Under the pieces are notes generated by a model, which was not told where the DNA came from, made no database searches, and saw only the letters and a program-made list of their open reading frames with translations. Position numbers and translations under genes: made by a program. Below, in pieces: positions 49,657 to 58,047 of a stretch of DNA of 64,000 nucleotides (position 1 is the stretch's first letter; the number at the start of each line of letters is the position of its first letter). This DNA comes from Paenilisteria newyorkensis (GTDB lineage: Bacteria > Bacillota > Bacilli > Lactobacillales > Listeriaceae): positions 372,001-436,000 of the forward strand of contig NZ_JNFB01000012.1 in assembly GCF_000766145.1 (NCBI RefSeq), given 5' to 3'.

Positions 49657-50889
49657 TCAGTTTTTTTGTGGAAATTGTTTCTTTTGTGTCGAAATTAAGT
49701 AGCCGAGTGCTATGCCAATGGTCACGGTCGGGAAGAGGATGATCATCGCCATTATTTCGCGCGAGCCTTCCACAACGTAGCCGCCAATGATGCTCGATAG
49801 CCCTTCGATGCCTTTCGCGCCAACTGTCAAAATGAAAAAGCTACTGATGAAAAGGATGACGCGTGGCGGTTGCGACGGGGACTGGGTGGCAAGATTCGCC
49901 AAAACGCCTGCTACAATCGCTGCAACAAAGGTGCCAATTAAATCTCCGGTCCACTGGCTCACGAGGATTTGTACGGCGTAAGTCAGGATGGCGAAAATGG
50001 ATAACCACGTCAAATAGGCCATTGGAACGTTAAATGTTAAACATAATCCGAGGCAGAAAACGATGACGAAGAGCAGAATCACGAACGGATTCATGGTATT
50101 CGAAATGTCGCCTTTTTCTAGTGTATGAAGCGTTGTATTCGCGACTTCCATCGCTAACAAAATGCCAATCACCATTTGTAGCAAACACATGAATGCGGAG
50201 ATTAGTCGCGCCGATCCTGCGGTTAATTTTCCGTAAAAAATTTCACCTGCCGCAGCGGACATCGTGTCTCCTGGTATGCAGATGAAGAGCGCCGGAATCA
50301 TCAGAAAGACTGGCCCATAGCTCATCGCGGTGTCATGGAAAAAGGTTAGCGTGATCATGCCGACTGCAAAGGATGCGATGAGTGGGAACAGGATGCCGAA
50401 TCGTGTTTTTTCCAAAACGACGCATAGAAGTCCCGAAAGGATTCCTAAAACGCCGCTAATCCACACTTCTGTCCATGTCGCAATCACGAGCGGTGCGAAT
50501 CCCATCGCAAAAAAGGATGTCCCGATGACGCGTAACCAACCGGGATACATCGCGGGCGCCGTCGCAATTTCCTGCATTTTGTCGTCCGCCACCTTTAATG
50601 CCAAGCCTTTTTCCACCGCATGAAGTAATGTTTTCACGGCGGAAATGCGGGACAGTGAGGCGATTCCGGGCGTTGCTTGTACAATCAAATGATCGATCTG
50701 CTCCGCGTCACGGTAGGTCGTTATTTCTAAATATTCACTCAAGCAAAGCGTGTTCAGCCGATAGCCGTATGTCGCAGCGACTTGATGTAACTGTCTTTCT
50801 ATCATGATGGTTCCTTCGCCACTTTCGGCGAGTAAAACGCGTCCCATTGTTGAAATCAGTGAAATAAATGTTTGATCTTGCGTTGTCAT
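49657..50889 (-). CDS. Threonine/serine exporter family membrane protein (ThrE-like), 410 aa
   Basis: The ATG at 50889 follows GGGGGTG; a longer frame lacks a ribosome-binding site. The N-terminal 120 residues are soluble, and about ten membrane helices follow in two blocks of five. The first block has FVFLMIPALFICIPGD-type sequence (PGPVFLMIPALFICIPGD) and the second block AYLTWLSIFAIL, matching ThrE/YjjP plus YjjB halves fused into one protein as in Corynebacterium ThrE. It probably exports small amino acids or related metabolites. Confidence 0.88.
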   Translation of the reverse strand: MTTQDQTFISLISTMGRVLLAESGEGTIMIERQLHQVAATYGYRLNTLCLSEYLEITTYRDAEQIDHLIVQATPGIASLSRISAVKTLLHAVEKGLALKVADDKMQEIATAPAMYPGWLRVIGTSFFAMGFAPLVIATWTEVWISGVLGILSGLLCVVLEKTRFGILFPLIASFAVGMITLTFFHDTAMSYGPVFLMIPALFICIPGDTMSAAAGEIFYGKLTAGSARLISAFMCLLQMVIGILLAMEVANTTLHTLEKGDISNTMNPFVILLFVIVFCLGLCLTFNVPMAYLTWLSIFAILTYAVQILVSQWTGDLIGTFVAAIVAGVLANLATQSPSQPPRVILFISSFFILTVGAKGIEGLSSIIGGYVVEGSREIMAMIILFPTVTIGIALGYLISTQKKQFPQKN

Positions 50890-50989
50890 TTTTCTACACC
50901 CCCATTTTAGTATGAAATAGTACTTTATTATTAGAAAGTATACCATTTGAGCAGTTACCTTGCCAATTTTTCAAAAAGGAGTAAGATAG

Positions 50990-51001
50990 TTGATATATCA
51001 A
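50990..51001. promoter_or_regulatory. Palindrome upstream of the MarR gene, probable operator
   Basis: TTGATATATCAA is a perfect 12-bp palindrome, followed by CAATTGATGGGTCAATTAATTG, 40-50 bases before the MarR start. MarR-type proteins bind such A+T-rich dyads and repress their own operon. Confidence 0.65.
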
Positions 51002-51039
51002 TTGATGGGTCAATTAATTGGTGGATCGGGGGGATTGGG

Positions 51040-51465
51040 ATGGATGATGGCTGTTCGGAGCGTGCGCTGCTAGTCGCGAAAATGCACGGTTTATGCAAAA
51101 ATATGAATCAAACGTTCGAGGCGACGCTGCAAATGAGTGGAACTAAAGTGGAATTGCTGTACCGCATATCTTGTGCGCATGAGCAAAATCAGCAGGCGTT
51201 ACAACAGGCGCTAAATCTTGATGCGGCAGCGATTACAAGGCATTTGCGGAAGCTGGAAGAGGATGGTCTGCTCATTCGGGAAAAGCGGGCGCCGGATCGT
51301 CGGGCAACTTTTATCAGGTTGACGGCACTTGGGGAAACGAGATTGACCGAATTAATCGCGCAAAAAGAGGCTTTTCAGAGGCAGTTGCTAGATGGTTTAT
51401 CAAAACAAGAATTTGCGGTTTTTGCGGATATTTTAGAACGGATGTCGGCGAATATCACGCGTTAA
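51040..51465 (+). CDS. MarR-family transcriptional regulator, 141 aa
   Basis: The ATG follows GGGGGGATTGGG; the frame is open upstream but crosses the operator. The winged helix is visible: TKVELLYRISCAHEQNQQALQQALNLDAAAITRHLRKLEEDGLLIREKR then DRRATFIRLTALG (the wing). N- and C-terminal helices form the dimer. It probably represses itself and the following oxidoreductase and responds to quinones, oxidants or aromatic compounds. Confidence 0.92.
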   Translation: MDDGCSERALLVAKMHGLCKNMNQTFEATLQMSGTKVELLYRISCAHEQNQQALQQALNLDAAAITRHLRKLEEDGLLIREKRAPDRRATFIRLTALGETRLTELIAQKEAFQRQLLDGLSKQEFAVFADILERMSANITR

Positions 51466-51483
51466 ATTTAGAGGAGGAAATGA

Positions 51484-52422
51484 ATGATGAAAGCAGTTGT
51501 TATTGAAAATTATGGTGGTAAAGAGGAATTGAAAGAGGCGGAGGTTGCGACGCCAAAAGCGGGAGCGGGGCAGGTTGTTGTCGAAATGAAGGCAACTTCG
51601 ATCAATCCGATTGACTGGAAACTTCGCGAAGGGTACTTAAAACAAATGATGGATTGGCCGTTTCCGATTATTCTTGGCTGGGATGCGGCTGGTGTGATTT
51701 CTGAGGTTGGCGCGGACGTGACGGATTGGAAAGTCGGGGACAAAGTGTTTGCGCGCCCTGAAACAACGCGTTTTGGAACGTATGCGGAATATGCTTTGGT
51801 GGATGCACCATTACTTGCCAAAATTCCGGATAATGTGTCGTTTGACGAGGCGGCTTCGATTCCCCTGGCTGGTTTGACGGCGTGGCAAGCGTTGTTTGAT
51901 CATGCAAACTTGCAAGCGGGCGAAAAAGTCTTGATTCATGCGGGTGCTGGCGGCGTTGGAACATTGGCGATTCAGTTGGCGAAAAATGCTGGCGCGTATG
52001 TGATTACGACGGCGAGCGCGAAGAATGCTGCCTTTTTGAAGGAGCTTGGCGCGGATGAAGTGATTGATTATAAAACAACGAATTTCGCGGACGTTTTGAC
52101 GGGTGTGGATGTTGTTTTTGATACGATGGGTGGAGACATTCAGAAGGATAGTTTCCGCGTGTTGAAAGATAATACGGGGCGTCTGATCTCGATTGTTGGG
52201 GAACCTGACGCGGAATTAGCGAAGGCGAAAAACGTGTTGGCGAAAAGCATTTGGTTGGCGCCTAACGGGGAGCAACTACAAGCGTTTGCAGATTTAATGG
52301 CTGCTGGCAAGGTTAAAGCGGTTGTCGGGGCAACATTCCCATTCTCTGCACAAGGGGTCTATGATGCGCATGCTTTGAGTGAAACCCACCATGCCAAAGG
52401 GAAAATCGTGATTAGCTTCTAA
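51484..52422 (+). CDS. NADP-dependent zinc-free oxidoreductase (quinone reductase family of MDR), 312 aa
   Basis: The N-terminal GroES-like domain has TSINPIDWKLREGYLK and DAAGVISEVG. The Rossmann part has AGAGGVGTLAIQLAKNAGAYVITTAS around residue 155. Zinc-ligand cysteines of alcohol dehydrogenases are absent, so it belongs to the quinone-oxidoreductase/YhdH-like branch, reducing quinones or reactive carbonyls. It follows the MarR gene after 18 bases with GAGGAGGAAATG, probably in one operon. Confidence 0.92.
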   Translation: MMKAVVIENYGGKEELKEAEVATPKAGAGQVVVEMKATSINPIDWKLREGYLKQMMDWPFPIILGWDAAGVISEVGADVTDWKVGDKVFARPETTRFGTYAEYALVDAPLLAKIPDNVSFDEAASIPLAGLTAWQALFDHANLQAGEKVLIHAGAGGVGTLAIQLAKNAGAYVITTASAKNAAFLKELGADEVIDYKTTNFADVLTGVDVVFDTMGGDIQKDSFRVLKDNTGRLISIVGEPDAELAKAKNVLAKSIWLAPNGEQLQAFADLMAAGKVKAVVGATFPFSAQGVYDAHALSETHHAKGKIVISF

Positions 52423-52492
52423 TTTTTGGATGTTTGCCGATTTTTCATTGTGGTAAAGATATAGATGGCACAAAGCAAGGAGGTTTTTACAC

Positions 52493-52654
52493 ATGCTTGG
52501 TATCATTTGGGGAATCATCGTTATTCTGTTCGCTTTTTGGGTGATCGGACTAATTTTCCATATCGGTGGAGCGCTGATCAATATTTTATTGGTAGTCGTT
52601 CTCGTGTTGGTTATTTGGAACTTGATTCAAAGCGCTAGAAATAAGCGTAAATAA
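52493..52654 (+). CDS. Small membrane protein of the lmo0937 type, 53 aa
   Basis: GCAAGGAGG precedes the ATG. The sequence MLGIIWGIIVILFAFWVIGL, a loop with HIGGALI, and a second helix match the small two-helix membrane proteins known as the lmo0937 family in Listeria. Function unknown; in Listeria such genes are often induced by stress. A strong terminator follows. Confidence 0.85.
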   Translation: MLGIIWGIIVILFAFWVIGLIFHIGGALINILLVVVLVLVIWNLIQSARNKRK

Positions 52655-52660
52655 GATAGA

Positions 52661-52712
52661 AAGAGGCTATACGTTCTGTCCGGATCTGGATTGGAACGTA
52701 TAGCCTCTTTTG
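52661..52712. terminator. Terminator between converging genes
   Basis: AAGAGGCTATACGTTC and GAACGTATAGCCTCTT are perfect 16-bp complements with a 17-base loop and a T tract. Confidence 0.9.
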
Positions 52713-52714
52713 TA

Positions 52715-53410
52715 TTAACTAAAATTTTTCAAATAGACATCTTTCCAGTTTCGCGCTAGTAAATAGCGATGGCAGGCTTGGCTATATAATAGAAACAGGG
52801 CGCTTCCGCAAAGAACGGCGGTGCTGCCGAGTAGTAATCCAGCTGTGACGTCGGATGGATAATGCACGCCGAGATAGACGCGGGTGTACATAATCGTCAA
52901 AATGATGACGAACGCGATCAGTCCGATGAGGATGCGATGCCATAATTTAGAGCTAGCAATCATCAGAAGCACTGCAATCATGCCGTAAAAAGCCGTCGAG
53001 CCTGTGGCGTGACCACTCGGAAAACTGTAGCCGCCTTGGGAAATCAGCATATCGCTCGGGCGTGGACGGGCAATGATTTGTTTGATAATCCACGGTAACA
53101 GTGCGCCGCCAATCAGTACAACGCCGCCAAACCAAATCGCGATGGTGTAGCGTTTTAGCAGGATGAAGATGAATAAAAGCACAAGGCTCATTATCACAAT
53201 CGCTGCGACACCGCCGAAGTTCGTGATAAACGCGATGACATCTGTTTTTTCGGGCGAAATGTTGACGCGAATGATGTCGATCCAGTAGTTGTCGAAGTTG
53301 TGAATGAAGCCAGCGTTCGTTGCGACACCAATCAGCATCGTGATGAAACCGATAGCCGTGATAGCGCTAAGCACGAATAAGATGCGGGCATTTTTTTTCG
53401 TATGTGTCAT
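52715..53410 (-). CDS. PAP2-family phosphatase (undecaprenyl- or phosphatidylglycerol-phosphate phosphatase type), 231 aa
   Basis: Three signature motifs: KQIIARPRPSD (C1), YSFPSGHATG (C2, with catalytic His) and RVYLGVHYPSDV (C3). Five to six membrane helices surround them. Such enzymes remove phosphate from lipid phosphates in the membrane (undecaprenyl pyrophosphate, PGP or sphingolipid analogues). The gene overlaps the esterase gene by four bases and is transcribed after it. Confidence 0.93.
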   Translation of the reverse strand: MTHTKKNARILFVLSAITAIGFITMLIGVATNAGFIHNFDNYWIDIIRVNISPEKTDVIAFITNFGGVAAIVIMSLVLLFIFILLKRYTIAIWFGGVVLIGGALLPWIIKQIIARPRPSDMLISQGGYSFPSGHATGSTAFYGMIAVLLMIASSKLWHRILIGLIAFVIILTIMYTRVYLGVHYPSDVTAGLLLGSTAVLCGSALFLLYSQACHRYLLARNWKDVYLKNFS

Positions 53411-54156
53411 GCAAAATCTCCTTTTCGGTCGATCCAGTTGAGTACGGTCTGAATTTCGCGATTCCAGTATTCCCAGTTATGTTCGCCGGGCGATTCTTGG
53501 TACGTGTACGGTAAATCTGTCTGCTCGATTCGCGATTTAAAGCCGAGGTTGTTGTCGTATAGAAAATCTTCGGTGCCGCAGAGCTGTAAGACGCGAGGTT
53601 TCGCCGTGACTTTGTCGAGCAGGGCGAGTAAATCGTTGTCTGAGCCGCGGTGAGTCTCGATGTCGCCAAACGTTGCTTGCATTTCCGATTCGCCTTCTGG
53701 TCTGGCTTCACGCAGGGCAACGATGTCTAGCGCACCGGATAGCGATGCCATGCCTGCGAATTTTTCGGAATAATGTAAGGCCCATTTGAACGCGCCGTAA
53801 CCGCCCATGGACAAGCCCGCGACGTATGTATTTTCGGGTTCGGTAGGTAGCTTAAACCAGCTGTGAATGAGGCTTGGCAACTCCTCGCTCAAAAATGTCC
53901 AGTACCGATTTCCAACGTGCATGTCTGTATAAAAACTGCGATGGACTTGCGGCATGACAATCGCGATATTCCGGTTTTCGGCGTAGCGAACGAGTGATGT
54001 GTTGGTCAGCCAAGCGGTGTCGTCGTCGGATAAACCGTGCAGTAAGTAGAGCAAGCGCATTGGTTTTTCTGTGTCGATTTGGTCGGGTACGAAGACTTGC
54101 AGAGAGGTTCGTAATTGTAGTGATTCTGAAACGAAATGTGTTGAAAAAAGCGCCAT
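53407..54156 (-). CDS. Esterase of the tributyrin/S-formylglutathione hydrolase type, 249 aa
   Basis: The alpha/beta hydrolase nucleophile GLSMGGYG is near residues 116-123. LYLLHGLSDDDTAWL near 32-46 forms the oxyanion region and the His is in PGEHNWEYWN near the C-terminus. The length matches EstA of lactic acid bacteria. It hydrolyses short-chain esters in the cytoplasm. It is the first gene of a two-gene unit with the phosphatase, with GGAGG before its start. Confidence 0.9.
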   Translation of the reverse strand: MALFSTHFVSESLQLRTSLQVFVPDQIDTEKPMRLLYLLHGLSDDDTAWLTNTSLVRYAENRNIAIVMPQVHRSFYTDMHVGNRYWTFLSEELPSLIHSWFKLPTEPENTYVAGLSMGGYGAFKWALHYSEKFAGMASLSGALDIVALREARPEGESEMQATFGDIETHRGSDNDLLALLDKVTAKPRVLQLCGTEDFLYDNNLGFKSRIEQTDLPYTYQESPGEHNWEYWNREIQTVLNWIDRKGDFA

Positions 54157-54365
54157 AATGGTGTTCCTCCTTTTAGGTTAGAAAGTATTATTAGTATAAC
54201 ATATCTGGCTTTTTAGTGGGGAAATAGGATGCATTGTAAAACGATTTTCGTGGAATGTGTTCTTTTTGCAGAATGTCGTGAAAAGTACGCTAAATATCCA
54301 GATTGTTCCTATGGTCTTGTATTATACTGTACATTATAGACATGCTTGGCGGAGGGATGATAAAT

Positions 54366-54782
54366 ATGCAGGTGAAAGAAAGTAACGCGACGTTGTTGTC
54401 GGAGTTGAAAAAAGAGTGGCGATTCTTGTTGGAATTAGGGAAGAAAAACAAAAAACGGTTTGAGATTTCGGAGTTCGATACGTTTCAAAGACTCGTATCA
54501 GCGAATTTAGTGCATGTTTTATTTGATGATAACTCGATTGTTTTTGAAGGGCTTACTAGGGACGGGAAGAAGCTTTGCGAGGCGTTGGATATTTATCTGG
54601 ACGGGGAAACGGGAATGGTTCCTATTTTGCTATTTGATCAGGAAGGGTATCCGCTCCAGGTTTTTACAACGATGGAGGAAGCGGCGAACCAGCTCGGAAT
54701 TAGTGAGAAAAGCGCGAAATTCTATTTGGAAACAGGTGGCGTGAGCGTGTCAGGGCAAAAATTGAAGTTGATTACGGAATGA
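54366..54782 (+). CDS. Hypothetical cytoplasmic protein, 138 aa
   Basis: The ATG follows GGCGGAGGGATG. The N-terminal half has EWRFLLELGKKNKKRFEISEFDTFQRLV, and the C-terminal half contains TMEEAANQLGISEKSAKFYLETGG, an HTH-like segment near residues 100-125. It may be a small DNA-binding protein. There are no other motifs. It stands alone. Confidence 0.72.
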   Translation: MQVKESNATLLSELKKEWRFLLELGKKNKKRFEISEFDTFQRLVSANLVHVLFDDNSIVFEGLTRDGKKLCEALDIYLDGETGMVPILLFDQEGYPLQVFTTMEEAANQLGISEKSAKFYLETGGVSVSGQKLKLITE

Positions 54783-54888
54783 GTTATTTTCTTGGGATAA
54801 AACTCCAAACAAGATAAAATTGCCTTACCATTTATTTTTGGGGTAAGACGAAAATTATGCTTTACACAAATCGAGCGAAAGCGTTTGT

Positions 54889-54967
54889 ATTCATGGAGTT
54901 TGGTGGAAGCCGGAAGCGGAGTGTACGACTGTACATGAGAACCGGAAGTCCGCCAAACTCCATGAAT
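54889..54967. repeat. Long stem-loop repeat with conserved-looking internal arm
   Basis: The outer arms ATTCATGGAGTTTGGTGGA (54889-54907) and its complement TCCGCCAAACTCCATGAAT (54949-54967) pair over 19 bp with one G-T. Inside, GTGTAC and GTACAT form a second hairpin and CCGG pieces frame it. Flanking GAGCGAAAGCG and GCGAGCGC extend the symmetry. It has no T tract and is too elaborate for a terminator; it looks like a dispersed bacterial repeat or MITE-like element. Confidence 0.7.
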
Positions 54968-55086
54968 GCGAGCGCTTGTCGCCGATTTATTTGGGTTATG
55001 CTCAAGACTCTTATTTTGAAACTTAAGAATTACATAATAATTAGCTAAGTGTTAGAAAACTTCTTTTTTGTATGATAGGTGTGAAA

Positions 55087-55132
55087 GATAATATCGTTTC
55101 CTATCTGGTAAAATCGGGAATTAGATATTATC
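55087..55132. promoter_or_regulatory. 9-bp dyad upstream of msrAB, possible operator
   Basis: GATAATATC (55087-55095) and GATATTATC (55124-55132) are perfect complements 28 bases apart, and the second ends 33 bases before the MsrAB start. The right position for a regulator of the downstream operon, such as its own two-component response regulator, but the binding protein is unknown. Confidence 0.5.
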
Positions 55133-55165
55133 GGTAACTGTCGTATGATTTGGAGGCGGAATGAA

Positions 55166-56293
55166 ATGAAGAAGTGGTTGCGGAATAGTTTGATTGCGGT
55201 TGGTGTGATTGGCGTGGCGTGGGGTGTTTATGCGTATGTCTCGCATCAGGACGCGAAATCGCATGGTAGTGAGAATATACAGTATCAAAATGTTGGGGAC
55301 GATGGTTCTGGGCAGGAGGTCGCGATTTTTGCGGGTGGCTGTTTTTGGTGTATGGAGCCGCCGTTTGAGAAGTTAAAAGGGGTCAATGATGTGATTTCGG
55401 GGTATACGGGCGGCACGACGCGGAATCCGACATATGATGAAGTTTCTAGTGGTAATACGGGACATAAGGAGGCGGTTATGGTAAAATTTGACCCGAAGCT
55501 AATTTCTTATGAGCAGTTGCTGGATGTGTTTTGGCATCAGATTGACCCGACGGATGCGCAGGGGCAGTTTGTGGATCGAGGAACGCAGTATGGTTCGGGG
55601 ATTTTTTATGTAAATGCCGAGCAGAAGAAGGAAGCGGAGGCCTCGAAAAAAGCGTTGGCGAAAACGGATCGGTTTAGTAAGGTGGTGACGCCGATTATAG
55701 CGTCTGGCGCCTTTTATGAAGCGGAAACGTATCATCAGGACTATTATAAGAAAAATCCGAAGCGCTATGAGTATTATCGGAATGGTTCGGGGCGTGATAC
55801 CTTCTTGGACAAACATTGGGGTAAAGATAGAGATGTGAAGTTGCCGAGTTATCCTGCGAGTTATTCGGACGCGGATATCAAGGCGAAATTGACGGATGAG
55901 CAGTATCGGGTGACGCAGGAAGGTCAAACGGAGACGGCTTTTCAGAATAAATATGATGCGAATAAGGCGGACGGGATTTATGTGGACTTAGTTTCTGGTG
56001 AGCCGCTGTTTAGTTCGACGGATAAATTCGATTCGGGCACGGGCTGGCCTAGTTTTACGAAGCCATTGGTGCCGAATAACGTGTATGAAAAAGAGGACAA
56101 TTTTTTGGTGCAAAAACGGACGGAAATCAGGAGTAAACACGCAGATTCACATTTGGGACATGTTTTTCCGGATGGGCCGCAGCCGACGCATTTGCGGTAT
56201 TGCATGAACTCGGCGGCGCTTGATTTTATTCCGAAGGCGAAGATGAAAGATGCGGGATACGGGGATTTCTTGTATCTTTTTGAGAAAAAATAA
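55166..56293 (+). CDS. Membrane-anchored MsrAB fusion (methionine sulfoxide reductase), 375 aa
   Basis: GGAGGCGGAATGAA precedes the ATG. One N-terminal membrane helix (about 7-26) anchors the protein, with the catalytic part outside. Msr[17 protein letters not shown] with catalytic Cys 62 (about 50-205). MsrB: about 230-375, with catalytic Cys 346 in [11 protein letters not shown]; the CxxC zinc ligands of many MsrBs are replaced (DLVSGEPLF). It repairs both S- and R-methionine sulfoxide in surface proteins. A thioredoxin-like partner is not adjacent; the two-component system follows. Confidence 0.93.
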   Translation: MKKWLRNSLIAVGVIGVAWGVYAYVSHQDAKSHGSENIQYQNVGDDGSGQEVAIFAGGCFWCMEPPFEKLKGVNDVISGYTGGTTRNPTYDEVSSGNTGHKEAVMVKFDPKLISYEQLLDVFWHQIDPTDAQGQFVDRGTQYGSGIFYVNAEQKKEAEASKKALAKTDRFSKVVTPIIASGAFYEAETYHQDYYKKNPKRYEYYRNGSGRDTFLDKHWGKDRDVKLPSYPASYSDADIKAKLTDEQYRVTQEGQTETAFQNKYDANKADGIYVDLVSGEPLFSSTDKFDSGTGWPSFTKPLVPNNVYEKEDNFLVQKRTEIRSKHADSHLGHVFPDGPQPTHLRYCMNSAALDFIPKAKMKDAGYGDFLYLFEKK

Positions 56294-56311
56294 AGGCGAG
56301 GTGAGGCGCGG

Positions 56312-57001
56312 ATGAACACGATTTTGTTGGTGGATGATGAGGAAACGATTGTCGATGTGTGTCGGCGGTATTTGGAGAAGGAGGGCTTTCGGGTTCTGAC
56401 GGCGCGCAATGGGCAGGAGGCGTTGGGGATCTACGATGCGCAGCGTGTGGATTTGATGGTCGTTGATATTATGATGCCGAAAATGGATGGGCACGCGTTT
56501 ATTATGGAGGTGCAGGAGCGTGGGAAGGATACGCCGTTTTTGTATTTGAGTGCTTTGACGCAGGAGAAGGAGCGGTTGTATGGCTTGACGCTTGGCGCGG
56601 ATGATTATATGTCGAAACCGTTTAGTCCGCGTGAATTGGTGTTGCGAGTGAAGAATATTTTGCGGCGGTCGCGTCGGTTTGTGGAACCGGAGACGTTGAC
56701 GCATGGCCCGCTTTTTCTGGATAAGGGGAAGCGTGTGGCGTCGGTTTCGGGGCAGGAGCTGGAGCTGACGATTAAGGAATTTGATTTGTTGTGGCTTTTG
56801 GCGAGTGAGAATAAACGGGTTTTCTCGAAATCGGAGTTGTTGGAGCGTGTTTGGGGCTATGAGTATGATGGCGACGCGAACACGATTAATGTCCACATCC
56901 ACCATTTACGGGAAAAATTGCAGGTGAACGGCGAGGCTCCAGTGTTTATTAAGACGGTTTGGGGGCTTGGTTATAAGTTTGAATTGGTGATGGAGTCATG
57001 A
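56312..57001 (+). CDS. OmpR-family response regulator, 229 aa
   Basis: The receiver domain has DDE at 8-10, phospho-acceptor Asp 52 (VVDIMMPKMDG), the conserved Thr/Ser at about 80 and Lys 102 in MSKPF. The C-terminal winged helix has ELTIKEFDLLWLLASEN and RVWGYEYDGDANTINVHIHHLREKL. GAGGTGAGGCG precedes the start. It overlaps the kinase gene by four bases. It probably controls the MsrAB-ABC operon around it. Confidence 0.95.
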   Translation: MNTILLVDDEETIVDVCRRYLEKEGFRVLTARNGQEALGIYDAQRVDLMVVDIMMPKMDGHAFIMEVQERGKDTPFLYLSALTQEKERLYGLTLGADDYMSKPFSPRELVLRVKNILRRSRRFVEPETLTHGPLFLDKGKRVASVSGQELELTIKEFDLLWLLASENKRVFSKSELLERVWGYEYDGDANTINVHIHHLREKLQVNGEAPVFIKTVWGLGYKFELVMES

Positions 57002-58047
57002 AATTGCGGACGCTTATTTTACTTTCTTATGGGATTGGCGCGATTATTGTGACGGTTGTGCTTGGTTTTAGCGCGTATCGGATGATTTTTAACACGGATT
57101 TGGTGATTTTCACGATTTTGATTACGCTCGGTGCGAGTACGCTTGCTTTTGTGATTAATTATTTGTTGATGCGCCCGGCGTTTCGGTCGATTGATAAACT
57201 CGGAAAAGAAAGTCGGAAAATCGCGCAGGGTGAATTTTCGGGGAAGGTGGATGTGACGGGGCCTCTGGAGACGCGGATGTTGGCGGAGGATTTTAATGAG
57301 ATGTCGGCAAAATTGGATCAGATGTTTCGGCAGATTAAGGATGGCGAAGTGGCGCGAAATGAGTTGGTGGCGAATTTGTCGCATGATATTAAGACGCCTA
57401 TTGCTTCGATTCGGTCGTTTTCAGAGGCGCTTTTGGACGGGATGATTGCGACGGATGTGGAGCGGCAGCAGTATTTGCGGACGATTCAGCGGGAAACGAT
57501 GCGGTTGACGGATTTGGTTGATGAGTTGATGGATGTCGCGGCGATTGATAAGAAGGAGCCTGTGATGGAGCGGACACGGATTTGGCTGGATCAGCTGTTG
57601 GTCGATGTGTTGGAGGCTTTTGATGTGCAGTTGAAGCGGGAGCATCGGAATGTGCATGTGGAAATCGCGCCGGAATGCCAGTTTGTTTATGCGGATCAGA
57701 CGTTTGTGACGCGGATTTTGTATAATTTGCTGGAGAATGCGATGAAGTTTTCGGATGTGGGGACATCGATTGAGATTGGTGTTGCGCGAACGGAGGCTTT
57801 TACTATTTTTCGGGTGCGGGATTACGGGCAGGGCATTTCTGCGGCGGAACAGGAGCGGATTTTTGAGCGATTGTATCGTGTGGAGAAATCGCGGAATTTG
57901 GCGCATGGTGGTTCGGGGCTCGGGCTGCATATTGCGAAGAATTTGGCGGAGTTGCACGGTGGGACGCTGCGTGTGGAAAGTGCGCTGAACGTTGGTAGTA
58001 CGTTTATTTTGGCTATACCGATTTGGAAAGAAGGGGAACTGGAATGA
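56998..58047 (+). CDS. Sensor histidine kinase, 349 aa
   Basis: Two membrane helices (about 5-27 and 34-57) are separated by only a few residues, so there is almost no external sensor domain. A HAMP domain follows (about 58-112), then the H box NLSHDIKTPIASIR with His 129, N box NLLENAMKF, and G boxes DYGQGIS and GSGLGLHIAKN. Kinases with such short loops usually sense through the membrane or a partner transporter. The ABC importer downstream is an obvious candidate. Confidence 0.95.
   Translation: MKLRTLILLSYGIGAIIVTVVLGFSAYRMIFNTDLVIFTILITLGASTLAFVINYLLMRPAFRSIDKLGKESRKIAQGEFSGKVDVTGPLETRMLAEDFNEMSAKLDQMFRQIKDGEVARNELVANLSHDIKTPIASIRSFSEALLDGMIATDVERQQYLRTIQRETMRLTDLVDELMDVAAIDKKEPVMERTRIWLDQLLVDVLEAFDVQLKREHRNVHVEIAPECQFVYADQTFVTRILYNLLENAMKFSDVGTSIEIGVARTEAFTIFRVRDYGQGISAAEQERIFERLYRVEKSRNLAHGGSGLGLHIAKNLAELHGGTLRVESALNVGSTFILAIPIWKEGELE

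Larger units (their letters stand above)
54783..55165. other. Intergenic region with structured repeats
   Basis: No gene is seen. It holds a long imperfect hairpin (54889-54967) and a 9-bp dyad close to the MsrAB gene, each listed separately. The rest is A+T-rich. Confidence 0.6.

Noticed and set aside
54857-55048. 63-codon frame over the long stem-loop at 54889
   Set aside because: Its sequence is made by the hairpin arms and it has no ribosome-binding site.
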